From: an uncultured Brevundimonas sp.
Lineage (GTDB): Bacteria > Pseudomonadota > Alphaproteobacteria > Caulobacterales > Caulobacteraceae
Direction of reading: 5' to 3'
NCBI GenBank assembly: GCA_946885435.1
Contig: CAMPGL010000019.1
Location: 1 to 20,741 of the forward strand
Length of the DNA stretch: 20,741 nucleotides
This document shows positions 18,373-20,741 of the stretch, one piece after another. Made by a program: the position numbers and the translations under genes. How positions within the stretch are numbered: the first letter of the stretch is position 1; every line of letters starts with the position of its first letter. The notes beneath the pieces were generated by a model. The model searched no databases and was not told the origin of the DNA. It saw only the letters and a program-made list of their open reading frames with translations.

Positions 18373-18482
18373 TCGTCATCCTCGGGCTTGACCCGAGGAT
18401 CGGACGTGGGCGCGACGAGACGCAGCCGGACAGGGCTCAGCGGCGGAGCCTCTGATCCTCGGGTCAAGCCCGAGGATGACGA
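18373..18482. repeat. 29-bp perfect inverted repeat pair (REP-like element)
   Basis: Positions 18373-18401 and 18454-18482 are perfect 29-bp inverted copies 52 bp apart. Each arm is itself a hairpin: in the left arm ATCCTCGGG (18378-18386), loop CTTGA, CCCGAGGAT (18392-18400). A further partial copy of the outer motif (CCGGGATGACGGG) lies near 18510. It occupies the divergent region between the hydrolase and the S9 peptidase. The sequence type, centred on CTCGGGCTTGACCCGAGG, is one I recognise as widely dispersed in alphaproteobacterial genomes; its translation gives the database artefact DPRVKPEDD, visible here in the frame upstream of the hydrolase. This recognition is from memory. Confidence 0.88.
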
Positions 18483-18589
18483 ACGGTGTGGGCGGCGCGC
18501 CTTCGTCCGGGATGACGGGATTGTAATCTTGCCGCTCGGGCCGCCCCCTCTATGGTGCCGGCGCATTGTCCCTCGGGAGGGCTCGCCCC

Positions 18590-20741
18590 ATGTTTCTTCG
18601 CCTCGGCGCTTCCGCCGCTGTTCTTGCTTGCATCGCCATGACCCTGCCTGCGCCGACCCTCGCCCAGGAAACGCCCGCCGCGTCCGCGGAGAGCGAAGAC
18701 CCCTACCTGTGGCTGGAAGAGATCCACGGCGAACGCGCCATGGCGTGGGTCGAAGAGCACAATGCGGCGAGCCTGGGCCGGCTGCAGTCCGATCCGCTCT
18801 ACGACACCCTGCACCAGCAGGCGCTGGACATCCTGCAGGCGACCGACCGCATTCCCATGCCGGGTTTCACGCGCGGCGGCTATGTCGACAACTTCTGGCA
18901 GGACGCCACCCATGTGCGCGGCATCTGGCGGCGCACGTCGCTGGACAGCTACCGGACCGCCACGCCGGAGTGGACCACCATCCTTGACTTCGACGCCCTG
19001 GCCGAGGCCGAGGGGGAGAACTGGGTCTACAAGGGCTCCCAGTGCCTGAGCCCCGATGAGCGCTACTGTCTGGTCAGCCTGTCGGACGGCGGCCGCGACG
19101 CGGTGACCATCCGCGAATACGACACGGTCGAGCGCCGCTTCGTCGAAGGTGGCATCGTCATCCCCGAGGCCAAGACCTCGGTCAGCTGGATTGACCGCGA
19201 TCATCTGCTGATCGGCACCGACTTCGGGCCGGGCTCGATGACGGATTCGGGCTACGCCATGACCGTGCGGCACTGGACGCGCGGCCAGCCGCTGGACCAG
19301 GCGCCGGAGATTTTCCGGGGCCAGCAGACCGACGTGGCCGTGGCCGGCTACACCCTGCGCGAGCCGGACGGCGAGATCGCCGCCACCCTGATCAACCGCT
19401 CGATCACCTTCTATGAGTCCGAGACCTGGCTGGTGAACGACGACCTGAGCGTCACCCAGCTGCCGCTGCCGGCGCGGTCGGACATCAACGCCTATGTCGG
19501 CGGCCGGCTGGTCTTCACGACCAACCAGGACTGGACCGCCCCGACGGGCGAGGCCTTCACCTCGGGCGACCTGATCGCCTACGATCTCGACGCGCTGATG
19601 TCGAACCCGACCGGCGCCCGGCCCGAACTGGTGCTGCGGCCCGGCGAGCGCGATGCGATCGAAGGCGTTACCAATACCCGCAACGAGCTGGTCGTGGCCC
19701 TGTACGAAAACGTGCGGGGCTCGGTCATCGTGCTGCGTCCGGAGGGTGACGGCGAGGGCTGGAGCCGGCGTCGACTGCCGCTGCCGGAGAACGTCACCGT
19801 CGGCGTGGTCTCGGCCTCCGAGGAAGACGATCAACTGTTCGCCTCGGTCTCTGGCTATCTGAACCCGAATAGCCTGTGGCTGGCCGACGCGGCCGCCGGC
19901 ACGGCCGAGCAGGTCAAGAGCATGCCCGCGCGGTTCAACGCCGAGGGCCTGACCGTCTCGCAGTTCGAGGCCCGCTCGGCCGACGGGACGATGATCCCCT
20001 ATTTCGTGGTCCACCGCGAAGACATGCCGATGGACGGCTCGAATCCGACGCTGCTCTACGGCTACGGCGGCTTCCAGTCGTCGCTGCTGCCCGGCTATTC
20101 GGCGACGGTCGGCCGGCTCTGGCTCGAGCGCGGCGGCGTCTATGTCGTGGCCAATACGCGCGGGGGCGGCGAGTTCGGCCCGCGCTGGCACCAGGCGGCC
20201 CTGCAGGAAAACCGCCAGCGCGCCCACGAGGATTTCCAGGCTGTGGCGCTCGACCTGATCGACCGCGGGATCACCTCCCAGCCCCATCTCGGGATCATGG
20301 GCGGGTCGCAAGGCGGCCTGTTCATGGGCGCGATGCTGACCCAGCGGCCGGACCTGATCAACGCGGCGGTCATCCAGGTGCCGCTGTTCGACATGCTGCG
20401 CTTCCACCGGCTGCTGGCCGGCGCCAGCTGGATCGCGGAATACGGCAACCCGGACATCCCCGAGCAGCGCGCCTGGATCGAGGCCTATTCGCCCTACCAG
20501 AACCTGCGCGCCGGTCAGCCCTATCCGGAGGTGTTCATCCATACCTCGACGGCCGACGACCGCGTTCACCCGGGCCACGCCCGCAAGGCTGCGGCGCGAC
20601 TGGAGGAGCTGGGCTATCCGGTGCTCTATTTCGAGAACACCGACGGCGGCCATGCGGCCGGCGCCAACCTGCTGCACACGGCGCGGCGGATCGCGCTGGA
20701 GTACACCTATCTGTCGCGGCGGCTGATGGACGAACCGGCGC
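18590..20741 (+). CDS. Secreted prolyl-oligopeptidase-family (S9A) peptidase, 3' end cut
   Basis: 717 codons are visible with no stop before the window edge; by the catalytic His position only the last few residues are probably missing. The N terminus MFLRLGASAAVLACIAMTLP is a Sec signal peptide, with likely cleavage after TLA (residue 25), so the enzyme acts in the periplasm or outside. Residues about 37-430 include the DPYLWLEEIHGERAMAWVEEHN segment that opens S9A enzymes and the beta-propeller that gates access. From about 450 the alpha/beta-hydrolase domain shows LLYGYGGFQSS, NTRGGGEFGPRWHQAA, the nucleophile GGSQGG (Ser573), Asp656 in TADDRVHPGHARK and His688 in DGGHAAG. It should cut short peptides, usually after proline; exact specificity is unproven. 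The ATG at 18590 has GGGAGG nine bases upstream. Peptide products would suit the two POT transporters in the window, but the genes are not linked in an operon. Confidence 0.94.
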   Translation, partial: MFLRLGASAAVLACIAMTLPAPTLAQETPAASAESEDPYLWLEEIHGERAMAWVEEHNAASLGRLQSDPLYDTLHQQALDILQATDRIPMPGFTRGGYVDNFWQDATHVRGIWRRTSLDSYRTATPEWTTILDFDALAEAEGENWVYKGSQCLSPDERYCLVSLSDGGRDAVTIREYDTVERRFVEGGIVIPEAKTSVSWIDRDHLLIGTDFGPGSMTDSGYAMTVRHWTRGQPLDQAPEIFRGQQTDVAVAGYTLREPDGEIAATLINRSITFYESETWLVNDDLSVTQLPLPARSDINAYVGGRLVFTTNQDWTAPTGEAFTSGDLIAYDLDALMSNPTGARPELVLRPGERDAIEGVTNTRNELVVALYENVRGSVIVLRPEGDGEGWSRRRLPLPENVTVGVVSASEEDDQLFASVSGYLNPNSLWLADAAAGTAEQVKSMPARFNAEGLTVSQFEARSADGTMIPYFVVHREDMPMDGSNPTLLYGYGGFQSSLLPGYSATVGRLWLERGGVYVVANTRGGGEFGPRWHQAALQENRQRAHEDFQAVALDLIDRGITSQPHLGIMGGSQGGLFMGAMLTQRPDLINAAVIQVPLFDMLRFHRLLAGASWIAEYGNPDIPEQRAWIEAYSPYQNLRAGQPYPEVFIHTSTADDRVHPGHARKAAARLEELGYPVLYFENTDGGHAAGANLLHTARRIALEYTYLSRRLMDEPA

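Noticed and set aside
18464..20677. A 737-codon open frame antisense to the S9 peptidase
   Set aside because: It is an antisense shadow; the sense frame has a signal peptide, a complete catalytic triad and no stop across 717 codons.

Overview
The window is a compact, GC-rich, gene-dense stretch of an alphaproteobacterial chromosome. The best fit is a member of the Caulobacterales, most like Brevundimonas. The reasons are the very high third-position GC, the family mix (a MerR regulator ahead of acyl-CoA dehydrogenases, POT transporters with an inserted domain, a 470-residue SelO, an S9 peptidase), and two kinds of palindromic intergenic repeat typical of such genomes. This assignment is an inference; no 16S rRNA or other marker is present. 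I see no tRNA, rRNA, CRISPR array, insertion sequence, integrase or phage gene. Almost everything is recognisable core metabolism, envelope or transport.

Layout. (1) Positions 1-2732, minus strand: a fatty-acid or branched-chain acyl-CoA operon. A MerR-family regulator (2699-2220) is followed 3 bp later by a long acyl-CoA dehydrogenase (2216-435), then a 125-bp palindromic repeat element, then the first 97 codons of a second acyl-CoA dehydrogenase running off the left edge. A near-perfect 8-2-8 palindrome at 2715-2732 is a candidate operator for the regulator. (2) 2952-3240: a single-domain cold-shock protein with its own intrinsic terminator. (3) 3236-4642, minus: selO, a protein AMPylase. 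(4) 4917-8693, plus: two tandem paralogous proton-coupled oligopeptide transporters, each carrying a periplasmic insertion between TM3 and TM4, much enlarged in the second copy, closed by a strong terminator. (5) 8773-9687, plus: an exported alpha/beta-hydrolase, probably a lipoprotein. (6) 9792-13434, plus: a class A penicillin-binding protein with a Pro/Gln-rich tail, a 65-residue membrane protein whose Shine-Dalgarno lies in a hairpin, and a UbiH-family FAD monooxygenase. (7) 14258-13431, minus: dapF, convergent with the monooxygenase. (8) 14319-17460, plus: a voltage-gated-type potassium channel with a C-terminal zinc ribbon, a glutamine-dependent NAD+ synthetase, and a tiny PhnA-domain protein coupled to nadE by a GTGA overlap. 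(9) 18326-17457, minus: a cytoplasmic alpha/beta-hydrolase, convergent with the PhnA-domain gene. (10) A palindromic-repeat-bearing divergent intergenic region, then a secreted S9A prolyl-oligopeptidase-family enzyme from 18590 to the right edge.

Functional links are modest. The two POT transporters and the secreted S9 peptidase fit peptide scavenging, though they are 10 kb apart. dapF (meso-diaminopimelate) and the class A PBP both serve peptidoglycan synthesis. The acyl-CoA block is a self-contained, probably autoregulated degradation operon.

The least ordinary observations are these. Both convergent gene pairs meet in exactly the same way, with the two stop codons sharing one CTAG tetramer, and by eye CTAG is absent from all coding interiors. 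The channel ends in a zinc ribbon. The second POT has an Ala-rich periplasmic insert. The Shine-Dalgarno of the small membrane protein gene is sequestered. I found no convincing evidence of a new multi-gene system.
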